A DNA stretch of 64,000 nt from Kallipyga massiliensis ph2. GTDB taxonomy: Bacteria > Bacillota > Clostridia > Tissierellales > Peptoniphilaceae. The notes under the pieces are model-generated. The model worked only from the letters and a program-made list of their open reading frames with translations, did not search any database and was not told the origin of the DNA. Numbering within the stretch: position 1 is the stretch's first letter; the number at the start of each line of letters is the position of its first letter. Shown here piece after piece: positions 15,315 to 23,711 of the stretch. Made by a program: the position numbers and the translations under genes. Location of the stretch: assembly GCF_000311985.1 (NCBI RefSeq), contig NZ_HE978585.1, positions 788,938 through 852,937 on the forward strand, written 5' to 3'.

Positions 15315-15581
15315 ATGGTCGAAAAAGAAATAACCATCAATAACAAAATGGGCTTGCAGTCAAGGGCGGCTTCTAATTTTGTCGCTACGGCCCAACATTT
15401 TGATTCAGATATTTACCTGGAAAAGAACCAGGTCATCTTTAATGGCAAGTCCATTATGTCCCTTCTTTCCATGTCCCTAAGTGGGGGAGAAAGCGTTTTA
15501 GTCCGCTGTGACGGCGAGGATGAGGAAGAGGCCTTGGGGGCCATTGAAGACTACCTGAACACGGGCATCCATAAACTATAG
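15315..15581 (+). CDS. crh: Crh-like HPr paralogue (Gln15, Ser46)
   Basis: An 88-residue HPr-fold protein. The PTS phosphotransfer histidine is replaced by Gln at exactly position 15 (KMGLQSRAAS), while the regulatory serine is kept at position 46 in GKSIMSLLSM. This pair of features defines Bacillus Crh, which cannot carry PEP-derived phosphate but is phosphorylated by HPr kinase and acts as a CcpA co-regulator in catabolite repression. The C-terminus (EDEEEALGAIEDYL) fits the family. It is monocistronic by context. In the other reading it would be a defective HPr, but the match at both positions favours Crh. Confidence 0.85.
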   Translation: MVEKEITINNKMGLQSRAASNFVATAQHFDSDIYLEKNQVIFNGKSIMSLLSMSLSGGESVLVRCDGEDEEEALGAIEDYLNTGIHKL

Positions 15582-15707
15582 AGAGAATTTGAGGCAATAT
15601 TTCTTCAAAACGGGGCTTCTCAGGCGATGTGAAATGCCGGAGTGCCCTCTTTTTTTTGCCTCCTCCTATGATAAAATAAGCTGATGAATCTAGAGAGGGG
15701 CATAGCA

Positions 15708-16562
15708 ATGGAAATATTGGAAAAATTCAGGCAGCTCATCGTCACCTTCCGCTGGACCGACCTGGTTGACATCCTGGTGATCGCTGTCATCATCTACTAT
15801 ATGATTCTTTTTGTTCGGGAAACCCGGGCCCTCCAACTGATCAAGGGCTTTGCCGCCCTCTTGATCCTGGCTCAGATCTCTGAATGGTTTGATTTATACA
15901 CCTTGAATTGGCTCCTGTCCAATATATTTACCGTTTCTATGGTATTAATTATTGTGGTTTTTCAGCCTGAACTCCGACGGGTTTTTGAACGCTTGGGCCG
16001 GTCCCGGCGCTGGCTTTCTTTTTTCATAAATACAGAAGAGTCGGAGAGTCTGGACCAGGTGGATGAAATTGTCCGTGCTTCCTCCTCCCTGGCTCGCCAA
16101 AAAATCGGCGCTCTGATGGTGATTGAAGGCCGGGTAGGTCTGTCCGACCTCCTGGAATCCGGGACAAGGATTGATGGCCAGGTTACCGCTGAGCTCCTGA
16201 TCAATATCTTTATCCCTAATACCCCCCTCCATGATGGGGCGGTCATCATCCGCAACGACCGTGTCCGGGCCGCCGGTGTTTTCCTCCCCCTGACCCAAAA
16301 CAATTCCTTGAGCAAGGAGCTGGGGACCCGCCACCGGGCTGCTTTGGGCATCTCCGAGAAATCGGATGCCCTGGTTGTGGTCGTTTCAGAGGAAACCGGC
16401 TTGATTTCTGTCTGTCAGGAAGGCGAGATTGCCCGCCGCCTGGATGAGGACAGTTTGCGGACCAGGCTTCAGGATTTCTTTACCAAGGATTCCACCATGA
16501 TTAACATAGGTAATCTGATCGAAGAGAGGAGGGAGGCAAGTCATGAAGAAACTCAAGAATAA
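15708..16562 (+). CDS. cdaA: CdaA, membrane diadenylate cyclase
   Basis: A 284-residue enzyme that joins two ATP into cyclic di-AMP, the essential messenger for potassium and osmotic balance in Bacillota. Three hydrophobic helices fill residues 1-85. The DAC domain carries the catalytic DGA (LHDGAVII, about 176) and the RHR motif (GTRHRAALG, about 208). The start at 15708 follows GAGGGG at a good distance; an in-frame ATG at 15684 lacks one. It overlaps cdaR by 20 bases, the usual cdaA-cdaR arrangement. disA is missing from the radA neighbourhood, so CdaA may be the main cyclase. Confidence 0.96.
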   Translation: MEILEKFRQLIVTFRWTDLVDILVIAVIIYYMILFVRETRALQLIKGFAALLILAQISEWFDLYTLNWLLSNIFTVSMVLIIVVFQPELRRVFERLGRSRRWLSFFINTEESESLDQVDEIVRASSSLARQKIGALMVIEGRVGLSDLLESGTRIDGQVTAELLINIFIPNTPLHDGAVIIRNDRVRAAGVFLPLTQNNSLSKELGTRHRAALGISEKSDALVVVVSEETGLISVCQEGEIARRLDEDSLRTRLQDFFTKDSTMINIGNLIEERREASHEETQE

Positions 16563-17763
16563 CCTGAGCTTAAAAATCATCTCCCTTATCGCTGCCTTTT
16601 TTCTTTGGTCCTATGTGGTTGCCGGGGTCAACCCCACCCAGAAAATGACCGTTTCCAATATCCCCGTGAAAATCGTGAATAAGGAAAAGTTGGCCCAGAG
16701 GGATTTGGAAGTGATGACCATAGAGCCGGAAAAAACCTATGCCTCCCTGTCAGGAAAAAGGCAGGCCCTGGGGACCATCCGTCCTGAGGACATCCAGGCT
16801 TCTGTCGATGTCGAAGGTTTGCAGGAAGGCCTCCATTCCCTTCCCATCTCCTTCGACCTTCCCAACAACGTCCTTTTGAATCCGGACGCCACAGCTGGAC
16901 GGGTCAACATCCAAATTGAAAAGATTATCGACCAATCCCTCCCGGTCCGGGTGGACACCACAGGAGAAGTCGAGGATAATTTTGTGGTGGAAAAAATTAC
17001 CGCCAGCCCCAATAAAATCCCCTGTACCGGTGCTCGTTCCCGCATTGACAGGGTAAAGGGGCTTCGCGCCTTTATCGACATCTCCTCCCTCTCCGCCGAC
17101 TCCACGATTTCCGCAAAAGTAGTCCCGGTGGATGAGGAGGGGCAAGAAGTGGAAGGGGTCGATCTTTCCCTGTCCGAGGTAAAAGTATCCATCCTCGTCA
17201 GCAAGCAGAAGCTTCTTCCAATTGAAGCGACGCTCGAAGGGAAAAGCCCGGAAGGCTACCGCATTGAAGAAGTAAAAGTGGACCCCCATGAGATTTTAGT
17301 GAAGGGCGTTCCCGACCTGATTGACCAATTGACCGGTCTGAAGAGCAAGCCCTTGGAGAGAGAAAAGATTACCCGATCCGGCCTCTATCCACTGAAGCCC
17401 GACCTTCCCGCAGGAATTAATCTAGTCGATGAAAACCAATCCATCTCAGCGGATATTACGGTAGAGACCAAGGAAACAAGAAGCCTGACCGTCCCCCTCG
17501 ATAAGGTCACTTACCCGGGCTTGCCGGACAACTTAAAGGCAGAGACTCAGGAAAAGACCGTCCAGGTGACATTGGAGGGGTATCCCAAGGATTTGAACCA
17601 ATTGGATGATCAAAGCTTGCCCCTGGTCATTCCTATCGCCTCCGCCAACCGCCTTACCGGCTCGACCAGCTTGAACCTGCCTGTCCAGCTGACCCTGCCC
17701 GGAGAGATCATGGTCAAAGACATCCAGCCCAAGACGGTCCAGGTCCACATCAAAAAGAAGTAA
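16543..17763 (+). CDS. cdaR: CdaR, YbbR-domain regulator of CdaA
   Basis: A 406-residue protein. An N-terminal membrane anchor (ISLIAAFFLWSYVVAGVNP, about 12-30) is followed by YbbR repeats outside the cell, visible as recurring VRVDTTGEV / VEATLEGKSPEGYRI-like units spaced about 85 residues. CdaR binds and modulates CdaA. Its start lies inside cdaA with AGGAGGGAGG upstream. The usual third gene, glmM, does not follow; a bidirectional terminator does. Confidence 0.93.
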   Translation: MKKLKNNLSLKIISLIAAFFLWSYVVAGVNPTQKMTVSNIPVKIVNKEKLAQRDLEVMTIEPEKTYASLSGKRQALGTIRPEDIQASVDVEGLQEGLHSLPISFDLPNNVLLNPDATAGRVNIQIEKIIDQSLPVRVDTTGEVEDNFVVEKITASPNKIPCTGARSRIDRVKGLRAFIDISSLSADSTISAKVVPVDEEGQEVEGVDLSLSEVKVSILVSKQKLLPIEATLEGKSPEGYRIEEVKVDPHEILVKGVPDLIDQLTGLKSKPLEREKITRSGLYPLKPDLPAGINLVDENQSISADITVETKETRSLTVPLDKVTYPGLPDNLKAETQEKTVQVTLEGYPKDLNQLDDQSLPLVIPIASANRLTGSTSLNLPVQLTLPGEIMVKDIQPKTVQVHIKKK

Positions 17764-17784
17764 GGCAAACTCCATATCCCTAAA

Positions 17785-17832
17785 CAAAAAAGATCCCCAC
17801 CCTCCAATTGCTTGGAAGGTGGGGATCTTTCT
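17785..17832. terminator. bidirectional terminator between cdaR and the LiaF-like gene
   Basis: AGATCCCCACC and CTCCAA pair with TTGGA and AGGTGGGGATCT, flanked by an A-run on one side and a T-rich run on the other. It serves the two convergent genes. Confidence 0.92.
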
Positions 17833-17838
17833 TATCCC

Positions 17839-18579
17839 TTAAATGATTTTCAGGCTTCCCATAAATTCGCGGGACCGGATGATCAAGGTGATTTCCGGCT
17901 CAACCTGGTCCTTGAGTTCCTTGGCCGAATAATAATGCTTATCATTGACAATCACATGCCAGTCAGTCGGGAGCTGGAGGGTGAGGGTGGAAAAATTGAC
18001 TTGGACATCCATATAAATCTCATTCTCCAGGGGCCACACATTCTTCAGATCCAGGGTGACATCAGAGAAGGAGGCTTCGACCTGGCCGCCGGAGAAGGTG
18101 TCTGACCGGTAGACCTTGGTATCGTTGATGAAGAGAAAGCGGTCATTCAGGACGTCCTTCTCCTCATAGAAATTAGGGCGTTTGGAATGGCCTTCGGCCT
18201 GACGGTTTTTCTCCGACTCGCCCTCTTCGGTTGGAGGGGTTTTCGTATAGGCTTGAGCCTGGCGGTTACGGAAGGCTTCTTTATCCTGGTGGTCCTCAAC
18301 GATGATCTTGATTCCAAGAAGAACCAAGCCCGCAGCGAAGAGGATGAGGAAGGCGGAACCACGGATAAGACCCAAATTCTTTAATTGGATGAGGGCTCCG
18401 GATCCGATGATGACCGCGGAGACAACCCGGCTCCCCTTTTTGGTCGCCAGGCGGTAGGCCCCATAGATCACAAGGAGGATGGGCCAATAGAGGCCGATTA
18501 GGGCCCAAACATTCTGATTGACCAGCTGGCTCAGGAGAATGAGGAGGCCCAGGGTCAAAAGAAGTATACCGAATAGCAT
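17839..18579 (-). CDS. LiaF-like membrane protein
   Basis: A 246-residue protein. Residues 1-95 hold about four short hydrophobic segments of the LiaI/LiaF type. A polar linker (100-150) precedes a C-terminal beta-rich domain similar to the cell-wall-stress protein LiaF, including VEASFSDVTLDL, VNFSTLTLQLP and the closing IRSREFMGSLKII. LiaF proteins restrain LiaRS-type cell-envelope stress signalling. No two-component genes adjoin it, so its partner is unknown. The ATG follows AAAGGA. Confidence 0.75.
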   Translation of the reverse strand: MLFGILLLTLGLLILLSQLVNQNVWALIGLYWPILLVIYGAYRLATKKGSRVVSAVIIGSGALIQLKNLGLIRGSAFLILFAAGLVLLGIKIIVEDHQDKEAFRNRQAQAYTKTPPTEEGESEKNRQAEGHSKRPNFYEEKDVLNDRFLFINDTKVYRSDTFSGGQVEASFSDVTLDLKNVWPLENEIYMDVQVNFSTLTLQLPTDWHVIVNDKHYYSAKELKDQVEPEITLIIRSREFMGSLKII

Positions 18580-18600
18580 AGGCAGTCCTTTCTATTTCTC

Positions 18601-18647
18601 AAACGAACTTCGGTTCGTTTTCATTTCTTTATCGATTGTACTATAAT
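18601..18647 (+). promoter_or_regulatory. perfect hairpin and promoter upstream of gltX
   Basis: AAACGAAC-TTCG-GTTCGTTT (18601-18620) is a perfect 8-bp palindrome with a stable TTCG loop, immediately upstream of TTTCAT (18619-18624), 17 bp and TATAAT (18642-18647). Its overlap with the -35 makes an operator role plausible; it could also shield the divergent gene. No T-box features are seen in the 180-base leader. Confidence 0.5.
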
Positions 18648-18826
18648 GTAGGACTTTGTTCCTATTATGTATAGAAAAGAGCGACGAGACCCGCTCGGAC
18701 AGGTGGGCCATAGGAATCTGTGATAAAATAATCTTGACGACAGAAGAGACTTTTTTCCGGCTTCGCCCCTTGTTCAAAGGCATAGACGGACTCCGGAAAA
18801 GACCAATATTATATTAAGGAGGTTTT

Positions 18827-20305
18827 ATGGGCCATCCCGTTTTACGCTTTGCGCCTTCGCCCACCGGCTATCTCCATATCGGTGGTCTGAGGACCGCTTT
18901 GTTCAATTATTTATATGCCCGTCACCATGGCGGAATCTTTACCCTTCGGATCGAGGATACCGACCGGACCCGTTATGTGGAAGGGGCCTTGGAAAACCTG
19001 ATCGACATCCTCCATTGGTCGGGCTTGGACTATGACCAGGGCCCCAAGATGGGGCAGGATGGCCGTGTGGTGGAAGAAGGGGACCGGGGACCCTACATCC
19101 AATCGGACCGGGTAGAGGCAGGGGTCTACAACCGCTATATCGACCAGCTCCTGGAAGAAGGAAAGGCCTACTACTGCTTCTGCTCCAAGGAGCGGATTGA
19201 CCGGGTCAGGGAGGCCCAAAAGGAGGCCGGAGAGACCCCCCGCTACGATGGCCATTGCCGGAAGTACAGCCTGGAAGAAGCCCGGGCCAAGGTGGAAGCC
19301 GGGGAAGACTATGTTGTCCGTCTTAAGCTCCCTGAAAACCAGAAAATCACCTTCCATGATGCCATCAAAGGGGATATCACCATCAACACCGACGAGATGG
19401 ATGACCAGGTATTGATCAAGTCCGACGGCTTCCCCACCTACCATTTTGCCGTCGTCGTCGATGACCACCTCATGGGGGTGACCCATGTGGTTCGTGGGGA
19501 GGAGTGGATTTCTTCCACCCCCAAGCACGTCTTCCTCTACCAGTCCCTGGGCTGGCAGGCTCCCGAATACGTCCACCTGCCGACGGTCCTGGGCAATGAC
19601 CACAAGAAGCTGTCCAAGCGCCAGGGAGACGTGGCTGTGGAGCAGTTCCGGGACAAAGGCTACCTCCCCGAGGCCCTGATTAACTACATCGCCCTTTTAG
19701 GCTGGTCTCCGAAATCCAACCAGGAAGTCCTCTCCATGGAGGAACTGATCAAGGAATTCGACTTTGACCGGATTTCCAATACCGGAGCCATCTTCGATAC
19801 CAAGAAACTGAATTGGTTTAACCAGGAGTACATCAAAAAGATGGCGCCCGAGGACTTGGTCGACCGGGTGGGGAAGAGCCTGAAGAAGGCCGGTTTGGTG
19901 GATGAGACCACCGACCCCGAAAAGATCGCCCTAACGGCAAAAACCTATGGGAACCGGATTGAATACTTCGACCAGGTTCCTGATATGACCCGTCATCTTT
20001 TCTGCTCTGCGGAGGACTTGGTTTATGAGGAGGATGCTGTGGAGGCCATTCGGTCGGAATCCGGACGGACTGTCCTCCCTCTCTTTGAAGACAAGGTCCG
20101 TCAGGCTTCGTCCTTCGACCGGGACTTTGCCGGATCCCTGGTCAAGTCCATCCAGACAGAAACCGGGATTAAGGGCAAGGACCTCTGGTGGCCGGTCCGG
20201 GCCAGCGTGGTGGGATCCACCTCGGGGCCTGATTTTACCAACACCCTCCTGATTCTAGGCAAGGAAGAAGTTCTGGACCGTTTGGACCGGGCCAAAACCC
20301 TGTGA
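18827..20305 (+). CDS. gltX: glutamyl-tRNA synthetase
   Basis: A 492-residue class I synthetase that charges tRNA with glutamate. FAPSPTGYLHIGG holds the HIGH motif (residues 7-19), and KLSKRQG near 262 is the KMSKS motif. The C-terminal helical anticodon-binding domain is complete. The start follows TAAGGAGG. It heads a gltX-cysS-rlmB group, as in the Bacillus ctsR region, though here separated from ctsR by 6.7 kb. Confidence 0.97.
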   Translation: MGHPVLRFAPSPTGYLHIGGLRTALFNYLYARHHGGIFTLRIEDTDRTRYVEGALENLIDILHWSGLDYDQGPKMGQDGRVVEEGDRGPYIQSDRVEAGVYNRYIDQLLEEGKAYYCFCSKERIDRVREAQKEAGETPRYDGHCRKYSLEEARAKVEAGEDYVVRLKLPENQKITFHDAIKGDITINTDEMDDQVLIKSDGFPTYHFAVVVDDHLMGVTHVVRGEEWISSTPKHVFLYQSLGWQAPEYVHLPTVLGNDHKKLSKRQGDVAVEQFRDKGYLPEALINYIALLGWSPKSNQEVLSMEELIKEFDFDRISNTGAIFDTKKLNWFNQEYIKKMAPEDLVDRVGKSLKKAGLVDETTDPEKIALTAKTYGNRIEYFDQVPDMTRHLFCSAEDLVYEEDAVEAIRSESGRTVLPLFEDKVRQASSFDRDFAGSLVKSIQTETGIKGKDLWWPVRASVVGSTSGPDFTNTLLILGKEEVLDRLDRAKTL

Positions 20306-20320
20306 AGGCGAGGATAAACG

Positions 20321-21739
20321 ATGAAAATATATAATACGCTGACAAGAAAAAAAGAAGATTTTATCCCCCAGGAAGAGGGCAAGGTCAAGATGTATGTTTG
20401 TGGCCCCACGGTCTACGACTACATCCACATCGGCAATGCCCGCCCCCTGGTAGTTTTCGACACCTTCCACCGCTACCTGAAGTTCAAGGGCTATGATGTG
20501 GACTATGTCGTCAACTTCACCGACATTGACGATAAGATCATCAACCGGGCCAATGAGGAGGGGGTCCCCTTCACGGACATCACCGAAAAATACATCCAGG
20601 TCTTCATGGACCATGCCCATTCCCTCAACCTCCTGGAAGAGGAAACCAACCACCCCCGTTGCAGCCAGCACATTGACGAGATCATCGCCTTTGTTCAGGG
20701 GCTCATGGACAAGGGGGCGGCCTATGAGGCGGAGGATGCCGTCTATTTCGACGTCTCCTCCTATGGCCACTATGGAGAGCTGTCCGGGAAAAAAGTCGAC
20801 GAGCTCCGGTCAGGAGCACGGATTTCCGTCAATGAGGCTAAGGAAGACCCTGTGGACTTCGCCCTCTGGAAAAAGCAGAAGGACCCCAATGAGCCCGCCT
20901 GGGATTCTCCCTGGGGGCCCGGCCGGCCGGGCTGGCACATTGAATGCTCGGTCATGTCCCAGTCTCTCCTGGGAACCACCCTGGATATCCATGCCGGTGG
21001 ATCCGACCTGGAATTCCCCCACCATGAGAATGAGCGGGCCCAGTCCGAATCCCTCCATGACCAAACCTTTGCCAAGTACTGGATGCACAACGGGATGATC
21101 ACCGTTTCCAACGCCCAGGGCCAGGCGGAAAAGATGTCCAAGTCCCTGGGGAACTTCTTCCGTCTGATCGATGTGGAGAAGGAATATGACCTCATCGTTG
21201 TCCGGATCTGGCTCCTGTCCACCCAATACCGGGCCCCCATCAACTTCTCTCGGGAGGTTATGGACCAGGCCCAAGCCAACTATAACCGCCTCATGAACGC
21301 CAAGCATGAGATGGAGCGCTACTTGGACCATGCACCCGAAAAGGAAATGACCGATGAGGAGAGGGCGATTACCGACCGGGTCAAGGGCTTGAGAGAGGAC
21401 TTTGTCCGGGCCATGGACGACGACCTCAATACCGCCGATGGCCTGACTGCACTTTATGAGATCTCCAAAATCGGCAACGGCCAGCTGTCGGAAGCCAATG
21501 CCAAGGCAGCCGTTCAAGGAGTTCTGGATGTCTATCTGGAGCTCCTGGAGGTGATGGGGATTGCGGATAAAAGCAAAGAGGAAGTCCTGGACGAGGACAT
21601 CGACCGCCTGATTCAAGAGAGGGAAGAAGCACGAAAGAACAAGGATTATGGCCGGGCGGATGAGATCCGAGACCTCCTCCAGGCCCAGGGCATTGTTCTG
21701 AAAGACACCTCCACCGGCGTGGTATGGGAGAGAAAATAA
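20321..21739 (+). CDS. cysS: cysteinyl-tRNA synthetase
   Basis: A 472-residue class I synthetase. The zinc-site cysteine and HIGH-like motif are in YVCGPTVYDYIHIGNARP (about 25-42). The other zinc ligands are in HIECS and HHENE, and KMSKSLGNF lies near 267. The C-terminal domain ends in an LLQAQGIVLKDTSTG segment typical of the family. It begins 15 bases after gltX and is probably co-transcribed. Confidence 0.97.
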   Translation: MKIYNTLTRKKEDFIPQEEGKVKMYVCGPTVYDYIHIGNARPLVVFDTFHRYLKFKGYDVDYVVNFTDIDDKIINRANEEGVPFTDITEKYIQVFMDHAHSLNLLEEETNHPRCSQHIDEIIAFVQGLMDKGAAYEAEDAVYFDVSSYGHYGELSGKKVDELRSGARISVNEAKEDPVDFALWKKQKDPNEPAWDSPWGPGRPGWHIECSVMSQSLLGTTLDIHAGGSDLEFPHHENERAQSESLHDQTFAKYWMHNGMITVSNAQGQAEKMSKSLGNFFRLIDVEKEYDLIVVRIWLLSTQYRAPINFSREVMDQAQANYNRLMNAKHEMERYLDHAPEKEMTDEERAITDRVKGLREDFVRAMDDDLNTADGLTALYEISKIGNGQLSEANAKAAVQGVLDVYLELLEVMGIADKSKEEVLDEDIDRLIQEREEARKNKDYGRADEIRDLLQAQGIVLKDTSTGVVWERK

Positions 21740-21740
21740 C

Positions 21741-22481
21741 ATGGAAGATTATATTTTTGGCCGCCGGCCGGTTATTGAGTACCTGAAATCCGGCCGCCAG
21801 CCGGAGAAGGTCTACCTGGCCAAGGGGGAGAAGAAGGGGTCCATCAACCAGATTATCCACCTGGTCAAGCAGACAGATGCGGTCATTGTGGAAGTGGACC
21901 GGGACAAGCTGGATGCTATGACCGGAGGACAGAACCACCAAGGGGTGGCCATCCTGGCTTCGGACTTCACCTATTCCAGCCTGGAGGACATCCTGGAGGC
22001 GGCCAAGGCGGCCGGTCATCCCCCTTTCCTGGTCATGCTGGATGAGATCACCGACCCCCACAACTTGGGGGCTATCATCCGGACGGCAGAATGCTGCGGG
22101 GTGGACGGGGTCATTATTCCCAAAAGACGGTCAGCTACCGTCAACTCCACGGTCCGGCGGACCTCCTCCGGGGCCACGGCCTACCAGAAAATCTGCAAGG
22201 TGACTAACATCAACCAGACCATAGACCGCTTAAAAGAAGAAAATATTTGGATTTATGGGGCGGCCGGGGAGGCTAAGCAATCCCTCTGGTCCACGGACTT
22301 TTCCGGGGGCTGCTGCCTGGTCATCGGTAACGAAGGGGAGGGCCTGGCCCGTCTGACCCGGGACAAGTGTGACGTCCTGGTTTCCATCCCCATGGTGGGG
22401 AAGATCGACTCTCTGAATGCCTCAGCTTCGGCTGCTGTCCTCATGTATGAGGTCCTCCGGGGGAGGATTCGAGAAAAGTAG
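21741..22481 (+). CDS. rlmB: 23S rRNA (guanosine-2'-O)-methyltransferase RlmB-like
   Basis: A 246-residue SpoU/TrmH-family methyltransferase. The N-terminal substrate-binding domain starts IFGRRPVIEYL. The SPOUT domain has motif 1 DEITDPHNLGAIIRTAE (about 98-114), motif 2 VIGNEGEGL and motif 3 IPMVGKIDSLNASASAAV. The start is one base after the cysS stop, so the two are coupled. Mini-RNase III (mrnC), which separates them in Bacillus, is absent. Confidence 0.94.
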   Translation: MEDYIFGRRPVIEYLKSGRQPEKVYLAKGEKKGSINQIIHLVKQTDAVIVEVDRDKLDAMTGGQNHQGVAILASDFTYSSLEDILEAAKAAGHPPFLVMLDEITDPHNLGAIIRTAECCGVDGVIIPKRRSATVNSTVRRTSSGATAYQKICKVTNINQTIDRLKEENIWIYGAAGEAKQSLWSTDFSGGCCLVIGNEGEGLARLTRDKCDVLVSIPMVGKIDSLNASASAAVLMYEVLRGRIREK

Positions 22482-22493
22482 AGGTGGTAAAGG

Positions 22494-23672
22494 ATGAATC
22501 CAACGGCTTATAAGGAAATCAGTTCGGAATGGCAGGCGCCTTTCTTTGTAGTGGAGCGGGAACCCATCCTGGTCCGCCTTTCCGTCAATGCGAAAGGCCT
22601 TGATTCTCTTGACCTGCCCGGGGTTTATATTGCCGTGGATGGTTTTTTCCGCCTCCTCCGCGATGTCGATGTAACCTCCTACCGACAGACCATGGGCCGG
22701 GAGGGTCTGGTCTTTTTCGTGGAAGTCAACGATTCCCGGTCGGCCATCCGGGCCTATCTGAGCAATTTGAAGCGCTATCATTTCCTGGGTCCGGCCTGGA
22801 ACTTCACCATCATCGAAGGGACACGCCTGACAGCCATCACCGGGGATCCCGGCCGGTCTCGCCCCCTGACCGGGGGAGAGTTGGAAGACTTGGCCATGAC
22901 CCATCTTTCCATGGGTTCCCGCCCTCTCCGCTTCTCCCGCTATTTCCTTTATTCGGCCCTGGCCCCCTTCACCAGGAAGAGGGGGTATGGGACCTGCCTA
23001 TTGGACCGGGAGGATGCCAAGGGGAGGGAGAACTTCTCTATGGTCCTGCGGGGCCTGGACATCCTCCGTCGGGCCTACCAGTCCATCGACTTTTCCGGCA
23101 TGACCTCCCTGGCCGACCTTCGCTCCCGCGGAAAGGTCCTCCAGAAGGCCCTCTCCGATATGACGGATCATCCTGGCTTTATGAAGGGGATCCTCTTTCA
23201 GAGCCTTATCTTAGCTTCCGTCTACGAACAAAAGACCCCTTTTTCTGAGATTCCTGCTAGGATCCGGGACCTCTGCCAGGGCTTGGACCGGGATTTCGAC
23301 CTGGATGTCCGGTCACCGGGGGTGGAGGCTTACCGTCTTTACGGTGTGGGGGGGATCCGGACCCTAGCCATGGAAGGCTTCCGCCCCATCATCGACCAGG
23401 TCCTGCCCATGGTGGAAATCCGTAGGAACCTGGATGACCTCTCCCTCTTCCTCATGTCCAACACCGTCGATACAACCACCCTGGCGGACCTCTCCATGCC
23501 GGACTATATTGACCTCCAGGATATGGCCCGCCGGGCCCTCTATCCCGGGGATACCGACCGGACGGCCCTGGATGACCTCTTCTACCAGAGGGGTCTGGTC
23601 ACCAACGGGATCCGGGACCTTATGATGACCACCCAGCTCCTGGCCCTGATCAAGAAAGAAGAAGAGGAGTAG
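22494..23672 (+). CDS. CitXG-like protein (divergent CitX-CitG fusion, putative)
   Basis: A 392-residue protein. Residues 1-130 show a faint CitX pattern (LVRLSVNAKG, then HFLGPAWNFTIIEG where CitX has LGRLWDxDV). Residues 280-345 resemble the end of CitG: PGVEAYRLYGVGGIRTLAMEGF and LSLFLMSNTVDTTTLADL, matching the family's HGExAYRxYGxxGxRxEAxxGF and LMxxxxDTN. These enzymes make and attach the citrate-lyase prosthetic group. The CitG PGLVDxxNxGAHxDM signature is not intact, so activity is doubtful. It is 12 bases after rlmB. No citrate lyase genes are in the window. Confidence 0.45.
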   Translation: MNPTAYKEISSEWQAPFFVVEREPILVRLSVNAKGLDSLDLPGVYIAVDGFFRLLRDVDVTSYRQTMGREGLVFFVEVNDSRSAIRAYLSNLKRYHFLGPAWNFTIIEGTRLTAITGDPGRSRPLTGGELEDLAMTHLSMGSRPLRFSRYFLYSALAPFTRKRGYGTCLLDREDAKGRENFSMVLRGLDILRRAYQSIDFSGMTSLADLRSRGKVLQKALSDMTDHPGFMKGILFQSLILASVYEQKTPFSEIPARIRDLCQGLDRDFDLDVRSPGVEAYRLYGVGGIRTLAMEGFRPIIDQVLPMVEIRRNLDDLSLFLMSNTVDTTTLADLSMPDYIDLQDMARRALYPGDTDRTALDDLFYQRGLVTNGIRDLMMTTQLLALIKKEEEE

Positions 23673-23711
23673 ACCGGCTCATCCGGCCCCAGCGATAAAG
23701 GAGAATTTCTT

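Noticed and set aside
18621-18826. T-box riboswitch upstream of gltX
   Set aside because: No stem I, specifier loop or TGG-containing antiterminator bulge could be seen in the leader.
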